A DNA stretch of 64,000 nucleotides from JBDTSW01 sp963782605 (GTDB taxonomy: Bacteria > Actinomycetota > Thermoleophilia > Solirubrobacterales > 70-9): positions 62,001-126,000 of the forward strand of contig CAWAKK010000004.1 in assembly GCA_963782605.1 (NCBI GenBank), in the 5' to 3' direction. A program made the position numbers and the translations under genes. The notes under the pieces were generated by a model. That model ran no database searches. It was not told the DNA's origin and worked only from the letters and a program-made list of their open reading frames with translations. Each line of letters starts with the position of its first letter. Within the stretch, counting starts at the first letter, position 1. Below are positions 43,814 to 52,545 of this stretch, one piece after another.

Positions 43814-44827
43814 TTACGCGACGACGGTGAGCGCGGCCGGCTCGATCCCGAGGTCGAGCTCGCCGTGGTCGCCGATGAAGTCACCGTCCACCTGGACCGG
43901 GAACGGCCGAATGCGACCCTCGCGATCGAGCGAGACGGACTCGAGGCGTGCTTCGGTCACACCGTCGAAGTGATCGATGTGGCGGTGGTCAGCGAGATGC
44001 AACCGCTCGGAGAGCATGCGGGTCGCGATGGTTGGCACGTCGCGCTGAGCGGCCCGGTGCAGCACCGCGATCGAGAGCGTGCCGTTATCGATCGCCGCAC
44101 CTTCACAGACCCTGATCGGCTGGCGCCCGAAGTAGGTGAACGGATCGGAGTTCTGGGCGAGGGTCGTGATGCCCTCGGACGCCGGTTCGCCCGCAACGGC
44201 CACTCGCATTCGCACCGGATTACGCAGGTACTCGGCGTAGAAGCTGCGCACCGCCGTCCAGGTGTAGAACCAGCGGCCGCCCCGCGCCTTCAGCCTGGGA
44301 TTCGCGTCGACCCGGCGGGCGCTGGTGGCGTCGAGCCCCGCGCCGCAGCTGAACAGGAAGCGGCGACGATTCGCCAGGCCCAGGTCGATCTTGCGCGGCT
44401 CGAAGTCGTCCGCGAGGCCGAGCAGGTGCTCGGTGGCGTCAACGACGTCGTTGGGGATGCCGAGCGTGCGACCGACGACGTTCGTCGATCCCCCCGGGAG
44501 GACCGAGACCGGCACATCGGTGTACGCGAGCCCGTTGGCCACCTCGTTCACGGTCCCGTCCCCGCCGAAGGCCACGACGACGTCGTAGCCCTCATCGCGG
44601 GCTTCACGGCAGATCTGGGTGGCGTGGTTCTGCGCCTGCGTCGAGACCGCCTCGACCTGATAGCGACCCTGGAGCGCGTAGACCACCAGGTTCTTGAGGC
44701 GGTCTGAGACCGTCGTCGCGTACGGGTTCACGATCACGAGCATGCGTTTCTTGCGCGGGCGTCGGGGCACCGGCGCAGGCTCCATCTGCTCGGATGGCGG
44801 GATGGTGGGTGTCGCGGTGGCGCTCAT
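43814..44827 (-). CDS. Diacylglycerol/lipid-kinase-family protein
   Basis: 337 residues. VIVNPYATT, then VVVAFGGDGTVNEVANGLAY (ATP loop GGDGT) and LPGGSTNVVGRTLGIP define the DAGK catalytic domain that phosphorylates diacylglycerol, sphingoid or similar lipids. The C-terminal beta-sandwich ends FPVQVDGDFIGDHGELDLGI. ATG 44827 starts the protein sensibly; the longer frame to 44977 covers the intergenic region. Confidence 0.87.
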   Translation of the reverse strand: MSATATPTIPPSEQMEPAPVPRRPRKKRMLVIVNPYATTVSDRLKNLVVYALQGRYQVEAVSTQAQNHATQICREARDEGYDVVVAFGGDGTVNEVANGLAYTDVPVSVLPGGSTNVVGRTLGIPNDVVDATEHLLGLADDFEPRKIDLGLANRRRFLFSCGAGLDATSARRVDANPRLKARGGRWFYTWTAVRSFYAEYLRNPVRMRVAVAGEPASEGITTLAQNSDPFTYFGRQPIRVCEGAAIDNGTLSIAVLHRAAQRDVPTIATRMLSERLHLADHRHIDHFDGVTEARLESVSLDREGRIRPFPVQVDGDFIGDHGELDLGIEPAALTVVA

Positions 44828-44885
44828 CTCTTTGCTTTCTCGTACCCCGGCACGGGTGCCGGTTACCTCCGGGGTTCGGGAAGCA

Positions 44886-45905
44886 TCATGGGAGCTCGAT
44901 CTCTCCCTCAGCTCCGGTCGACTCGAACCGTACGACGCCGGGCTCATCCGCCGCTTCCCGGACGAGCCCTGATGCAATCAGGAGATCGACGTGGCCCACC
45001 ACCTCGGAGAGGGTGAGGAACGCCTGTGTAACGGCGACGTTGCCCCACATCTCCTGGGCGAGCTCATATCCCGAGCGTGGTCGCTCGTCGATCAGGGCCC
45101 GGAGCTTCTCCGCCCGGCGCTCGTACATCGCCAGGCGCTCATCGATCAGCGCGCGGTGGTCGGTGATCGGCTCGCCATGGCCGGAGAGCACGATCTGCGC
45201 GGGCAGCTCGCGGGTTCGCTTCAACGAGCGGATGTACTCCACCAGCGCGCGTGGGCGTTCGTCCGAGCCGTCAAGCGGCCGTGAGATCAGCGGGTTCGAG
45301 GAGATGTGTGCGATCAGGTGGTCCGCCGCCAGGAGGATGCGTCGCGCTGAGTCCCAGAAGATCGTGTCCGACGGGCTGTGCCCTGGCCGGTGCTGGACCT
45401 CGAGCGTTCGATCCCGCAGCTCGAGCTTCTCGCCATCGGCCAGTGGGCGCGTCACCTCGGCTGCCGCCCCCCAGCCCCGGAAGCTCCGCGAAACCGAACG
45501 GAGCGCGGTGACGACGTCGTCGGGGATGCCGTATCGGCGCATCAGCGCGCCGGCGTACTCGTCGTCGCGCTCCGCGTCGGCGCCGAAGTTCCCCAGCCGC
45601 TCGACTGCCACATCGATCGCCGCCACCTCGGCTCCCGAGCGCTTCGCGACGATCTCGATCAGGCCGAGATGGTCGATGTGCTGATGGGTGAGGACGATGA
45701 GCTCAAGGTCCTCGATTCTGTGGCCGTGCTGGTCGAGCTGGGCCTCGAGCTCGTCAAGCGCCTTGCCGGAGTTGGGGCCCGTGTCGACGAGCGTGAGCGG
45801 CTTGTCCTCGATCAGGTAGCAGTTGACGCGGCCGACTGCGAAGGGGGTCGGGATCGCGAGGCGATGGATGCCCTCCGCACCGGCGCGCTCGAGCGCGTCA
45901 CTCAC
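44886..45905 (-). CDS. Metallo-beta-lactamase-fold hydrolase with C-terminal winged-helix-like domain
   Basis: 339 residues: THQHIDHLG (HxHxDH) with later ligands in HRPGHSPSD and LSGHGEPITDH, the LACTB2/glyoxalase-II-like layout. The last about 70 residues (EMWGNVAVTQAFLTLSEVVG, HVDLLIASGLVRE) look like a DNA/partner-binding winged helix, as in LACTB2-type proteins. GTG 45905 overlaps the stop of the phosphohexomutase gene, which places it third in that operon. Confidence 0.85.
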   Translation of the reverse strand: MSDALERAGAEGIHRLAIPTPFAVGRVNCYLIEDKPLTLVDTGPNSGKALDELEAQLDQHGHRIEDLELIVLTHQHIDHLGLIEIVAKRSGAEVAAIDVAVERLGNFGADAERDDEYAGALMRRYGIPDDVVTALRSVSRSFRGWGAAAEVTRPLADGEKLELRDRTLEVQHRPGHSPSDTIFWDSARRILLAADHLIAHISSNPLISRPLDGSDERPRALVEYIRSLKRTRELPAQIVLSGHGEPITDHRALIDERLAMYERRAEKLRALIDERPRSGYELAQEMWGNVAVTQAFLTLSEVVGHVDLLIASGLVREAADEPGVVRFESTGAEGEIELP

Positions 45906-47272
45906 CCACGGATTACTTTCAGCACCTCGTCGCGCTTTTTCTCCATGTCCTCGCGTGAGACGAGGGATTCGAGGGTGAGGCGCAGCAGCGGCTCGGTATT
46001 CGATGGCCGGACGTTGAAGTGCCAGTCCGGGTAGTCCACGGAGACGCCGTCCAGCCGGCTTACCTCGGCGTCGGAGTAGATCTCCGCCAGCTCCTCCATC
46101 TTGGCGTCCTGGTCGGAGACCTCCGAGTTGATCTCGCCGGAGATGAAATAGCGCTCGCTGAGGTCGCCAACGAGGTCCGCCAGGGTGCGGTCCTGAGTCG
46201 ACAGCAGCTCCAGCACGAGGAGCGCCGGGACCGTGCCGGAGTCCGCGCACCAGAAGTCACGGAAGTAGTAGTGGCCCGAGACCTCGCCGCCGAACGCGGC
46301 GCCCTGCTCCCGCAGGGCAGCCTTGAAGAACGCATGGCCCGCCCGGTTCATGTTCGACTCGCCGCCCAGCTCGCGGATCGTGTCGGGCACGGCGCGACTC
46401 GCCCGCACGTCGTAGAGGATCAGCGCACCCGGTTCCTTCTCGAGCAGCTGCCGGGCGAGCAGCGCCGTCAGGAAGTCGCCGTCGATGAACGTCCCGGCGT
46501 CGTCGACGAAGAAGCAGCGGTCGGCGTCGCCGTCCCAAGCGATCCCAAGGTCGGCGTCCTCCGCCAGGACCCGGTCGACCACGAACTGACGGTTCTCCTC
46601 GAGCAGCGGGTTCGGCTCGTGATCCGGAAACTCGCCGTCGGGAACCCAGTAGGTCTCAACGAGGTCTAGGCCAAGACGCTCGAGCAGCGGGCCGACCATC
46701 GGGCCCGCCATGCCGTTGCCGCCGTCGACTACCACTCGCAGCGGCTCGATCGCATCGGCGTCGATGAACGAAAGCGCCTTTTCGTGAAACTCGTCGTAGA
46801 TGTCCAGCGCCTCGACGCTCCCACCGCCGGGGGGCTCCTCGAACCCTGCCTCGATCAGTGCTTTCACCTCGCCGATGCCCGAGTCGCCCGAGAGCGCAAG
46901 CGCCCCCTCCCGCACGAGCTTCATCCCCGTGTACGCCTTGGGGTTGTGCGAGGCAGTGATCATCGCGCCGCCGTCGAGCTCCCGTGAGCCGACGAGGAAA
47001 TAGAGCATCTCGGTCGCAACCATCCCGGCGTCGAGCACGGTGCACCCCTCGTCGATGAGCCCCTCGCGCAGCCGCTCGCTCATCTCGGGCGCCTGCAGGC
47101 GCATGTCGCGGCCGAGGCCGATGCGGAGCTCCTTGGTCTGCTTCTCGTGCATGTCCGCGAGAACGCGCGCGAACGAGCGGCCCACCAGGTAGGCGGTATC
47201 GCCGTCCATCTCCTCGCCGTAGATGCCACGGATGTCGTACGCCTTGAAGATCCCGTCCGGCACGTCCGTCAT
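45902..47272 (-). CDS. manB: Phosphomannomutase/phosphoglucomutase
   Basis: 456 residues of the alpha-D-phosphohexomutase family that interconverts hexose 1- and 6-phosphates. All four sites are intact: TASHNP phosphoserine loop, DGDADRCFFVD metal loop, GGEVSGHYYF sugar loop, and RPSNTEPLLRL phosphate loop. The FRDFWCADSG segment is typical of ManB/AlgC-like enzymes. Overlaps the HIT gene upstream and the MBL gene downstream by four bases each. Confidence 0.94.
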   Translation of the reverse strand: MTDVPDGIFKAYDIRGIYGEEMDGDTAYLVGRSFARVLADMHEKQTKELRIGLGRDMRLQAPEMSERLREGLIDEGCTVLDAGMVATEMLYFLVGSRELDGGAMITASHNPKAYTGMKLVREGALALSGDSGIGEVKALIEAGFEEPPGGGSVEALDIYDEFHEKALSFIDADAIEPLRVVVDGGNGMAGPMVGPLLERLGLDLVETYWVPDGEFPDHEPNPLLEENRQFVVDRVLAEDADLGIAWDGDADRCFFVDDAGTFIDGDFLTALLARQLLEKEPGALILYDVRASRAVPDTIRELGGESNMNRAGHAFFKAALREQGAAFGGEVSGHYYFRDFWCADSGTVPALLVLELLSTQDRTLADLVGDLSERYFISGEINSEVSDQDAKMEELAEIYSDAEVSRLDGVSVDYPDWHFNVRPSNTEPLLRLTLESLVSREDMEKKRDEVLKVIRG

Positions 47273-47760
47273 GCGAATCCTCCCCTCAGGGCCTCATAAC
47301 TCTGCGCCAGCGACTGAGGCATGACCCGCGTGTCCGCCAGGACTGGCATGAAGTTCGTATCGCCGCCCCAGCGCGGGACCACGTGCATGTGGATGTGGTG
47401 CTCGACTCCAGCGCCCGCAATGCGGCCCTGGTTGAAGCCCACGTTGTAGCCGTGCGGTTCGTAGGTGCGCTCCAGGAGGCGCATCGCCTGCTGCGAGAGG
47501 GACATCATCTCCGCGACCACCTCGGCGTCGAGCTCGGGCAGCGTCGCCACGTGGTCGTACGGGGCCACCATCAGGTGCCCGTTTGTGTACGGGTAGAGGT
47601 TCAGGATCACGAAGCAGCGCTCGGCGCGGTGCACGATCAGGTTCTCCTCATCCTCGTGCGCCGCAGGCTTCGCGCAGAAGATGCACTCCTCCTCGGAGTC
47701 CTTCGACGCGTCCTTCACGTAGTCGAGGCGCCACGGCGCCCAGATGCGTTGCCCGGCCAC
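47269..47760 (-). CDS. HIT-family AP4A phosphorylase-like protein
   Basis: 163 residues with the longer HIT layout: IWAPWRLDYV start, CIFCAKP, NLYPYTNGHLMVAPYDHVA, and catalytic VEHHIHMHVVPRW. This form is seen in Ap4A phosphorylases and related actinobacterial proteins. Start GTG 47760 has a leaderless-type TAGGAT eight bases upstream. First gene of the HIT-phosphohexomutase-MBL operon. Confidence 0.9.
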   Translation of the reverse strand: MAGQRIWAPWRLDYVKDASKDSEEECIFCAKPAAHEDEENLIVHRAERCFVILNLYPYTNGHLMVAPYDHVATLPELDAEVVAEMMSLSQQAMRLLERTYEPHGYNVGFNQGRIAGAGVEHHIHMHVVPRWGGDTNFMPVLADTRVMPQSLAQSYEALRGGFA

Positions 47761-47768
47761 ACGGCGGC

Positions 47769-47774
47769 ATCCTA
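47769..47774 (-). promoter_or_regulatory. -10-like hexamer, leaderless arrangement (HIT-manB-MBL operon)
   Basis: TAGGAT (minus strand) ends 8 bases before GTG 47760. Confidence 0.5.
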
Positions 47775-47804
47775 GACAGCATCGACCTGAGGCCGACCGC
47801 GGTC

Positions 47805-47810
47805 TATGCT
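47805..47810 (+). promoter_or_regulatory. -10-like hexamer, leaderless arrangement (secreted protein)
   Basis: TATGCT ends 7 bases before ATG 47818; it lies 30 bases from the divergent HIT promoter. Confidence 0.55.
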
Positions 47811-47817
47811 GGCTTGG

Positions 47818-48705
47818 ATGGCACGGAGGTCATCTGGAGCCTTGCTGGCGGGCCTGGCGGCGATCGCCGTTGGCGGAGCGTCGACGGCAAGCGCCGCGAC
47901 GCTTCAGCTCGGCAGCACGGGCGGGTTCGCGTATGCGAGCAATGCGAAGGTCGTCACCGGGAATTCCGGTTGGACCACAAAGGCGTCCTGTCCCGGGAAG
48001 CGGGTCGCCGTGGGGGGCGGCGCGATTGTCACCGGCGCGCCCGCGACGGGATACCTGAGCTCTTCCTATCCATCGGGCCCGGGCCACCGCTCCTGGACCA
48101 CCAGGGGATACAACGCGAGCTCCGGACCGATCTCGGCAAACACGCAGGCGATCTGCGCAAAGCCGAAGCTCGGGATCCACTACGCCAGCAAGGAGGGGAA
48201 GGTGGGGGTCGGGCCCGCCGGCAGCAGCGTCAAGGCGACATGCAAGAGCGGGCGGCCCGGGTCCGGGGGCGTCCGCGTATTCGGCCCAACCCAGGGTGCC
48301 AGCCTCAGGGCCACAGCCCCGTTCGAAGGGCCCGACGCCGATCCCTTCGAGGATGGCTGGCGCGCATCCGCTGGCAGCATCGCCGGGCCCAAGCGCAAGT
48401 TCAGGGTGTACGCGATCTGCTCCAACGAGTTCGGCCGGGTCTTCACATCGCAACCGATGGCCGCCGCCCCGAGCACGTTCACCGACGACGTCACATGCGC
48501 GCTCGGCCCGGTCGAGGTCTCGGGCCCGACGGGCGCGGGCGTGGTCATTCCCAGCCCCGACCTGGGCGCACACATCCACTCGTTCGCGCCAAGGGACGGA
48601 GCTGACATGGACATAAAGCCCGACGACCACTGGGGGTTCTCCATCTCGAACGACGCCGGGCCCGAGAAGCTCGTTGACGAGACGGTCTACTGCCGCGGTG
48701 TCTAG
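47818..48705 (+). CDS. Secreted protein of unknown function, Cys-containing
   Basis: 295 residues with a signal peptide (SGALLAGLAAIAVGGASTASA) and a Gly/Ser-rich mature part containing two similar halves with TTKASCPGKRVAVGGGAIVT and related strands, a pattern seen in many actinobacterial exported beta-rich proteins. Four to six cysteines could form disulfides. The start is fixed by the TATGCT motif. Its end overlaps the EEP gene by four bases, convergent. Confidence 0.7.
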   Translation: MARRSSGALLAGLAAIAVGGASTASAATLQLGSTGGFAYASNAKVVTGNSGWTTKASCPGKRVAVGGGAIVTGAPATGYLSSSYPSGPGHRSWTTRGYNASSGPISANTQAICAKPKLGIHYASKEGKVGVGPAGSSVKATCKSGRPGSGGVRVFGPTQGASLRATAPFEGPDADPFEDGWRASAGSIAGPKRKFRVYAICSNEFGRVFTSQPMAAAPSTFTDDVTCALGPVEVSGPTGAGVVIPSPDLGAHIHSFAPRDGADMDIKPDDHWGFSISNDAGPEKLVDETVYCRGV

Positions 48706-49655
48706 CGAGGCGTGGGAAGCCTGAGCTCGGCCAGCACCGCCCGGTGGTCGCTGCCGGCGATGTTGAGGATCTGGGTGTTGGTCACGCTCGCGCGCTCGTC
48801 CACGAGCACGTGGTCGACGGTCACCTGTGGTGGGAACACCCTGCCGGCCGGCCACGTCGGGGTGAGCCCCGCGCCGGTTGTCTCCGCGGCGTCGACGTAA
48901 CCGCGGGCGAGCACGTCGCGCAAGGCGGCGTTGTCGAGCGTTGAGTTGAAGTCGCCGGCGATCACCGTGAGCTGCTCCGCGCCACCGGCGCTGGGGATCG
49001 TCTCGAGGTCGGCCTCCAGCTCGGCAACCCTCGTCCCATCGATCGGGGGCGGAGGGTGGACGACGTACACGGAAACGGCGGGGCCCTGCGCAGGCTGGAT
49101 CGAGCCCGCGGGCAGCGGACCGGCCAGGGAGCTCGGCACGTCGCGAATCTCTCGAAGCGGCAGCCGTGAGTAGAGAGCGCCGCCAGATGACTCCGGCCCG
49201 GGCGCCAGCAGCTGGTGCGGCAGCTCGTTCGCGATTCCGGCCGCCTCGAGTCTGGTGGCGAGCTGCGGCGTCACCTCCTGCACGCTCAGGACGTCGATCT
49301 CGTGCTCTGCCACGAGCTCGGTCAGCGCCTCCGCGGAGGCGCCGCCGACGAACATGTTCGAGGACATGATGCGGAGGGTGTTCCCACCGGGCTCTGCGCT
49401 CTCGCCAATGGCACGGGGGATGACCAGCGCCACCAAGACGGCGGCAGCGATGACGGTTACGGCCGCCGCCGCCCAGCGGCGCAGCAGCAGCGAGACGGTC
49501 GCGCAGAGGATCGCGGCGACGGCCACGTACGGCGTGAAGGCGAGGATGGGGAAGAGGGGGAAACCCGACTCGATGCCGAGCAGGCGAACGAGGGAAAATG
49601 CGAGTGCGCTCCCCGCGACGAGCCATGCCAGGATCGATGCGAGGACGGTTCGCAC
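48702..49655 (-). CDS. Membrane-anchored endonuclease/exonuclease/phosphatase (EEP) protein
   Basis: About 317 residues: two to three N-terminal helices (LASILAWLVAGSALAFSLV, ILAFTPYVAVAAILCAT, VTVIAAAVLVALVI) then an EEP domain outside the membrane: IMSSNMFVGG, LSVQEVT with the metal Glu, VIAGDFNSTLDN, and SDHRAVLAEL with the catalytic Asp-His. Family members cleave nucleic acids, inositol phosphates or sphingomyelin; substrate not evident. GTG 49655 is the probable start; the frame upstream overlaps corA. Confidence 0.85.
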   Translation of the reverse strand: MRTVLASILAWLVAGSALAFSLVRLLGIESGFPLFPILAFTPYVAVAAILCATVSLLLRRWAAAAVTVIAAAVLVALVIPRAIGESAEPGGNTLRIMSSNMFVGGASAEALTELVAEHEIDVLSVQEVTPQLATRLEAAGIANELPHQLLAPGPESSGGALYSRLPLREIRDVPSSLAGPLPAGSIQPAQGPAVSVYVVHPPPPIDGTRVAELEADLETIPSAGGAEQLTVIAGDFNSTLDNAALRDVLARGYVDAAETTGAGLTPTWPAGRVFPPQVTVDHVLVDERASVTNTQILNIAGSDHRAVLAELRLPTPR

Positions 49656-49672
49656 CGAGCCGCCGCTTTGCG

Positions 49673-50683
49673 TCAGAGCCAGCCGCGCCGCCGGAAATAG
49701 ACGAGCATCACCACCAGCAGCACCAGCATGCCGCCGACGATCGCGTAGAAGTCCGCTGAGTCGCCCTCTCCCGGGACCCCGACGTTCATGCCCCACAGGC
49801 TCGCGATCAGGGTGAGCGGCAGGATGATGACGCTGAAGGCCGTGAGGACGCGCAGAATGTCGTTGACGCGGTGTGAGATCACTGATTCGTTCGTGTCCTC
49901 GAGCGCCTCGATCACCTCCTTGTAGTTCTCGAGGAGGTCCCAGATGCGCTCGTGCGAGTCCTGGATGTCGTCGAAGTAGACCTCCAGCTCACCCTCCGTT
50001 GGCGCCAGGAAGCGCTGCTTTGAGTGCTCGAGGTCGATCAACACGGTCCGCTGGGGCCGAACGACCTTGCGGAAGTTGATGATCTCCTGCTTCACATTGG
50101 AGATGTCGCGCACGACCTCTTCGGAGCGGCCCTCGAAGATCTCGTTCTCGACGGCGTCGAGCTTGTTGCCGATCTTCCGCAGCATGGGGAAGCAGTAGTC
50201 GAAGGCGTCGTCGACGACCCGATAGAGCAGATATCCGGAGCCGCGGGAGAAGTTCTGCTCGCGCAGCTCCTCCTTGCGGCGGCAGCGCTCGAACAGGTAC
50301 TCCACGGGCTGCAGCGGGGTGTTGGGGATCGTGACCAGGAAGTCCTGGCCCACGAAGATGTCGAGCTCGCCGGCGTTCAGGCGCCCGACGGAGCGGTCGA
50401 ACACCGGGAAATGCAAGACGATGAAGAGGTAGGTGTCGTACTCGTCGATCTTCGGCCGCTGGTTGCGCGAGAGCACGTCCTCGAGGTCCAGGGGGTGAAA
50501 GAAGCCGAAATGCTCCTCCAGCCAAGCCGTCTCAAGCGGGCCAGGGCGCTCGATGTTCACCCAGCGCAGACCCTCGCCGTCGATCGTTTCGACGTTGGGC
50601 TTGCCGTCCCGGGCCTCAGGCGGGGACGCGAGCTGAGCGCCGCGGGCACTGCGGCGCAGCCTGGGCTTCGGAAGGCTCGGCAT
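49673..50683 (-). CDS. corA: CorA-family divalent cation transporter
   Basis: 336 residues: cytoplasmic funnel domain (WVNIERPGPLETAWLEEHFG, FHPLDLEDVLSRNQRPKIDE), long stalk helix, and two C-terminal helices with the signature GMNVG pore motif in LTLIASLWGMNVG, ending YFRRRGWL. Imports Mg2+, Co2+ or Ni2+. Divergent from the SAM-riboswitch transcript. Confidence 0.95.
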   Translation of the reverse strand: MPSLPKPRLRRSARGAQLASPPEARDGKPNVETIDGEGLRWVNIERPGPLETAWLEEHFGFFHPLDLEDVLSRNQRPKIDEYDTYLFIVLHFPVFDRSVGRLNAGELDIFVGQDFLVTIPNTPLQPVEYLFERCRRKEELREQNFSRGSGYLLYRVVDDAFDYCFPMLRKIGNKLDAVENEIFEGRSEEVVRDISNVKQEIINFRKVVRPQRTVLIDLEHSKQRFLAPTEGELEVYFDDIQDSHERIWDLLENYKEVIEALEDTNESVISHRVNDILRVLTAFSVIILPLTLIASLWGMNVGVPGEGDSADFYAIVGGMLVLLVVMLVYFRRRGWL

Positions 50684-50755
50684 CGGCTTGGCTCGATTCG
50701 CTCGCTCGGTCCATCGGAACTCTCAGGAGGGTACCCCGCTCGTCGGAGGCCGCGC

Positions 50756-50761
50756 TATATT
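50756..50761 (+). promoter_or_regulatory. -10 element of the SAM-riboswitch transcript
   Basis: TATATT, 19 bases before the first riboswitch helix. Confidence 0.55.
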
Positions 50762-50779
50762 GCCGGCCTACATAACCGC

Positions 50780-50888
50780 CACATCAAGAGGGGTGGAGGG
50801 ACTGGCCCGTTGAAACCCCGGCAACCGCTCGGAGCGCAAGCTCTGAGGAAGGTGCCAATTCCAGCAGGTGGATTGCCTGACAGATGTG
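50780..50888 (+). ncRNA. SAM-I (S-box) riboswitch aptamer
   Basis: The core conserved sequence is present in order: ATCAAGAG, GGTGGAGGGACTGGCCC, TGAAACCCCGGCAACC, GGTGCCAATTCCAGCAG and a closing GACAGATGTG. P1 is formed by CACATC (50780-50785) and GATGTG (50883-50888). Known S-box RNAs bind S-adenosylmethionine and lower downstream expression when SAM is plentiful. The terminator follows directly, and the first gene is the threonine-synthase-like gene at 50978. Confidence 0.95.
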
Positions 50889-50937
50889 AGTAGGTCCCGC
50901 GCCAAGGGCCTCTACTCGCACCGGGTGGAGGTTTTTT
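50888..50937 (+). terminator. Riboswitch expression platform: terminator and competing antiterminator
   Basis: CCTCTAC (50909-50915) pairs with GTGGAGG (50925-50931) and is followed by six T residues (50932-50937): an intrinsic terminator. Alternatively GAGTAG (50888-50893), overlapping the 3' edge of P1, can pair with CTACTC (50912-50917) and break the terminator. This is the expected SAM-off switch. Confidence 0.9.
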
Positions 50938-50977
50938 CGTTGGAAGACATACGACACGGGACCGAAGGAGAACGACA

Positions 50978-52222
50978 ATGGGTGTGACTGAGCTGCGGTG
51001 CAAGGAATGCGGGACGGGCTACGAACTCGAGGCCCGATATGTCTGCGAGGAGTGCTTCGGCCCGCTCGAGGCTGCTTACGACCACTCCGAGCTCGACCCT
51101 GCCGAGGCGAGGCGCAAGATCCAGGCCGGCAGCGCGGGGATCTGGCGATACGCCGATTTCCTGCCCTTCGCCGACGGGCCACCGCCGACGCGGACGTCGC
51201 TCGAGCCCGGATTGACGCCGCTCATCCGGGCGGAGAGGCTGGCCGCCCGCCTGGGCCTGGGGGAGATCTGGATCAAGAACGACGCCGCCAACCCCACGCA
51301 CTCGTTCAAGGACCGAGTCGTGGGCGTGGCCGTGGCCAAGGCTCGCGAGCTGGGCTACGAGACACTTGCCTGCGCCTCGACGGGCAACCTCGCCAACGCG
51401 GTCGCCGCCCACGCTGCCGCCGCTGGCCTCGATTCCTACGTTTTCGTCCCTGCCGACCTCGAGGAGCAAAAACTGCTCGCGACCGGCGTCTACGGCACGG
51501 AGCTGGTGGGCGTGCACGGGAGCTACGACGACGTCAACCGGCTCTGCACGGAGCTGTGCGAGACGAGGCCGTGGGCCTTCGTCAACGTGAACCTCCGCCC
51601 GTATTACGCCGAGGGCTCGAAGACGGTGGCATATGAGATCGCTGAGCAGCTCGGCTGGGAGCTGCCCGACCGGATCGTGTGCCCGGTGGCCTCGGGATCC
51701 CTCTTCACACGCATCGGGCGAGGCTTTACGGAGTGGATCGAGCTCGGGCTCCTCGAGGGCGAGCTGCCGGCGTTCTCAGGCGCCCAAGCGGAGGGCTGCA
51801 ACCCGGTTGCCGAGGCGTACGCCGAGGGCTGGGAGATCTGCAAGCCGAAGCGTCCCAAGACGATCGCGAAGAGCCTGGCGATCGGTGATCCCGCCGACGG
51901 CCCGTACGCCGTCGAGCTCGCGCAGCGCACGGGCGGCGAGATCGAGGCAGTCAGCGACGAGGAAATCCGAGATGGAATCCGCCTCCTTGCTGAGACCACG
52001 GGGATCTTCACCGAGACGGCCGGAGGAGTCACGGTGGCGACGCTTCGCAAGCTGGCGGAGTCGGGAAGGATCGATTCAGCCGAGCGCGTTGTGGTTGTGA
52101 TCACCGGCGAGGGCCTGAAGACGCTTGACGCGACTCGCACGGGCTTTCGCATGAGCGAGATCGAGCCGACCATCGCCTCGTTTGAGTCGGAAGTCGCAGC
52201 CGCCGCATCGGTCGCCGCCTGA
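50978..52222 (+). CDS. thrC: Threonine-synthase-like PLP enzyme under SAM-I riboswitch control
   Basis: 414 residues, fold-type II PLP enzyme. An N-terminal zinc ribbon (C8, C11, C24, C27) precedes the PLP lysine in NPTHSFKDRVV, the phosphate/substrate loop ASTGNLANAVA and the cofactor loop VASGSLFTRIG. By family it should act on O-phosphohomoserine. The SAM-I switch and the adjacent CysO-like sulfur carrier argue for a homocysteine-forming (sulfhydrylase) role rather than ordinary threonine synthesis; that is inference. AAGGAG precedes ATG 50978. Confidence 0.88.
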   Translation: MGVTELRCKECGTGYELEARYVCEECFGPLEAAYDHSELDPAEARRKIQAGSAGIWRYADFLPFADGPPPTRTSLEPGLTPLIRAERLAARLGLGEIWIKNDAANPTHSFKDRVVGVAVAKARELGYETLACASTGNLANAVAAHAAAAGLDSYVFVPADLEEQKLLATGVYGTELVGVHGSYDDVNRLCTELCETRPWAFVNVNLRPYYAEGSKTVAYEIAEQLGWELPDRIVCPVASGSLFTRIGRGFTEWIELGLLEGELPAFSGAQAEGCNPVAEAYAEGWEICKPKRPKTIAKSLAIGDPADGPYAVELAQRTGGEIEAVSDEEIRDGIRLLAETTGIFTETAGGVTVATLRKLAESGRIDSAERVVVVITGEGLKTLDATRTGFRMSEIEPTIASFESEVAAAASVAA

Positions 52223-52223
52223 G

Positions 52224-52229
52224 TAGATT
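52224..52229 (+). promoter_or_regulatory. -10-like hexamer before the CysO-like gene
   Basis: TAGATT ends 8 bases before ATG 52238, so the gene may also be transcribed independently of the riboswitch. Confidence 0.4.
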
Positions 52230-52237
52230 TCCTGGCG

Positions 52238-52513
52238 ATGTCGGTCACGGTCAAGATCCCCGCACAGCTTCGTGGCGTCACCGACGGCGAGTCGGAGGTC
52301 GAGGTCGAAGGGGGGACGGTCGGTGAGGCGCTCGACGCGGTGTTCGACTCCCACGAAGATCTGCGTGCGCGCATCACAGAGGACGGCACCCTGCGCCGGT
52401 TCGTAAACGTTTACGTCTCAGGCGAGGACATCCGCTTCCAAGACGGCCTCGAGACAGAGCTGGCCGAGGGCGACGAGGTAACCATCCTGCCGGCCGTCGC
52501 CGGCGGCAGCTAG
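52238..52513 (+). CDS. CysO-like MoaD/ThiS-family sulfur-carrier protein
   Basis: 91 residues of a beta-grasp carrier. FVNVYVSGEDIRFQDGLETE and VTILPAVAGGS closely follow the mycobacterial CysO pattern, whose C-terminal Gly-Gly is made into a thiocarboxylate. Here one Ser follows the Gly-Gly, so it would need trimming by a JAMM-type protease before activation by a MoeB/MoeZ-like enzyme; neither is in the window. It starts 15 bases after the threonine-synthase-like gene. Confidence 0.88.
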   Translation: MSVTVKIPAQLRGVTDGESEVEVEGGTVGEALDAVFDSHEDLRARITEDGTLRRFVNVYVSGEDIRFQDGLETELAEGDEVTILPAVAGGS

Positions 52514-52531
52514 CCCGCCCAGGTTCGCCAC

Positions 52532-52537
52532 TAAGCT
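52532..52537 (+). promoter_or_regulatory. -10-like hexamer, leaderless arrangement (nucleotidyltransferase gene)
   Basis: TAAGCT ends 8 bases before ATG 52546. Confidence 0.45.
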
Positions 52538-52545
52538 CGGCCACG

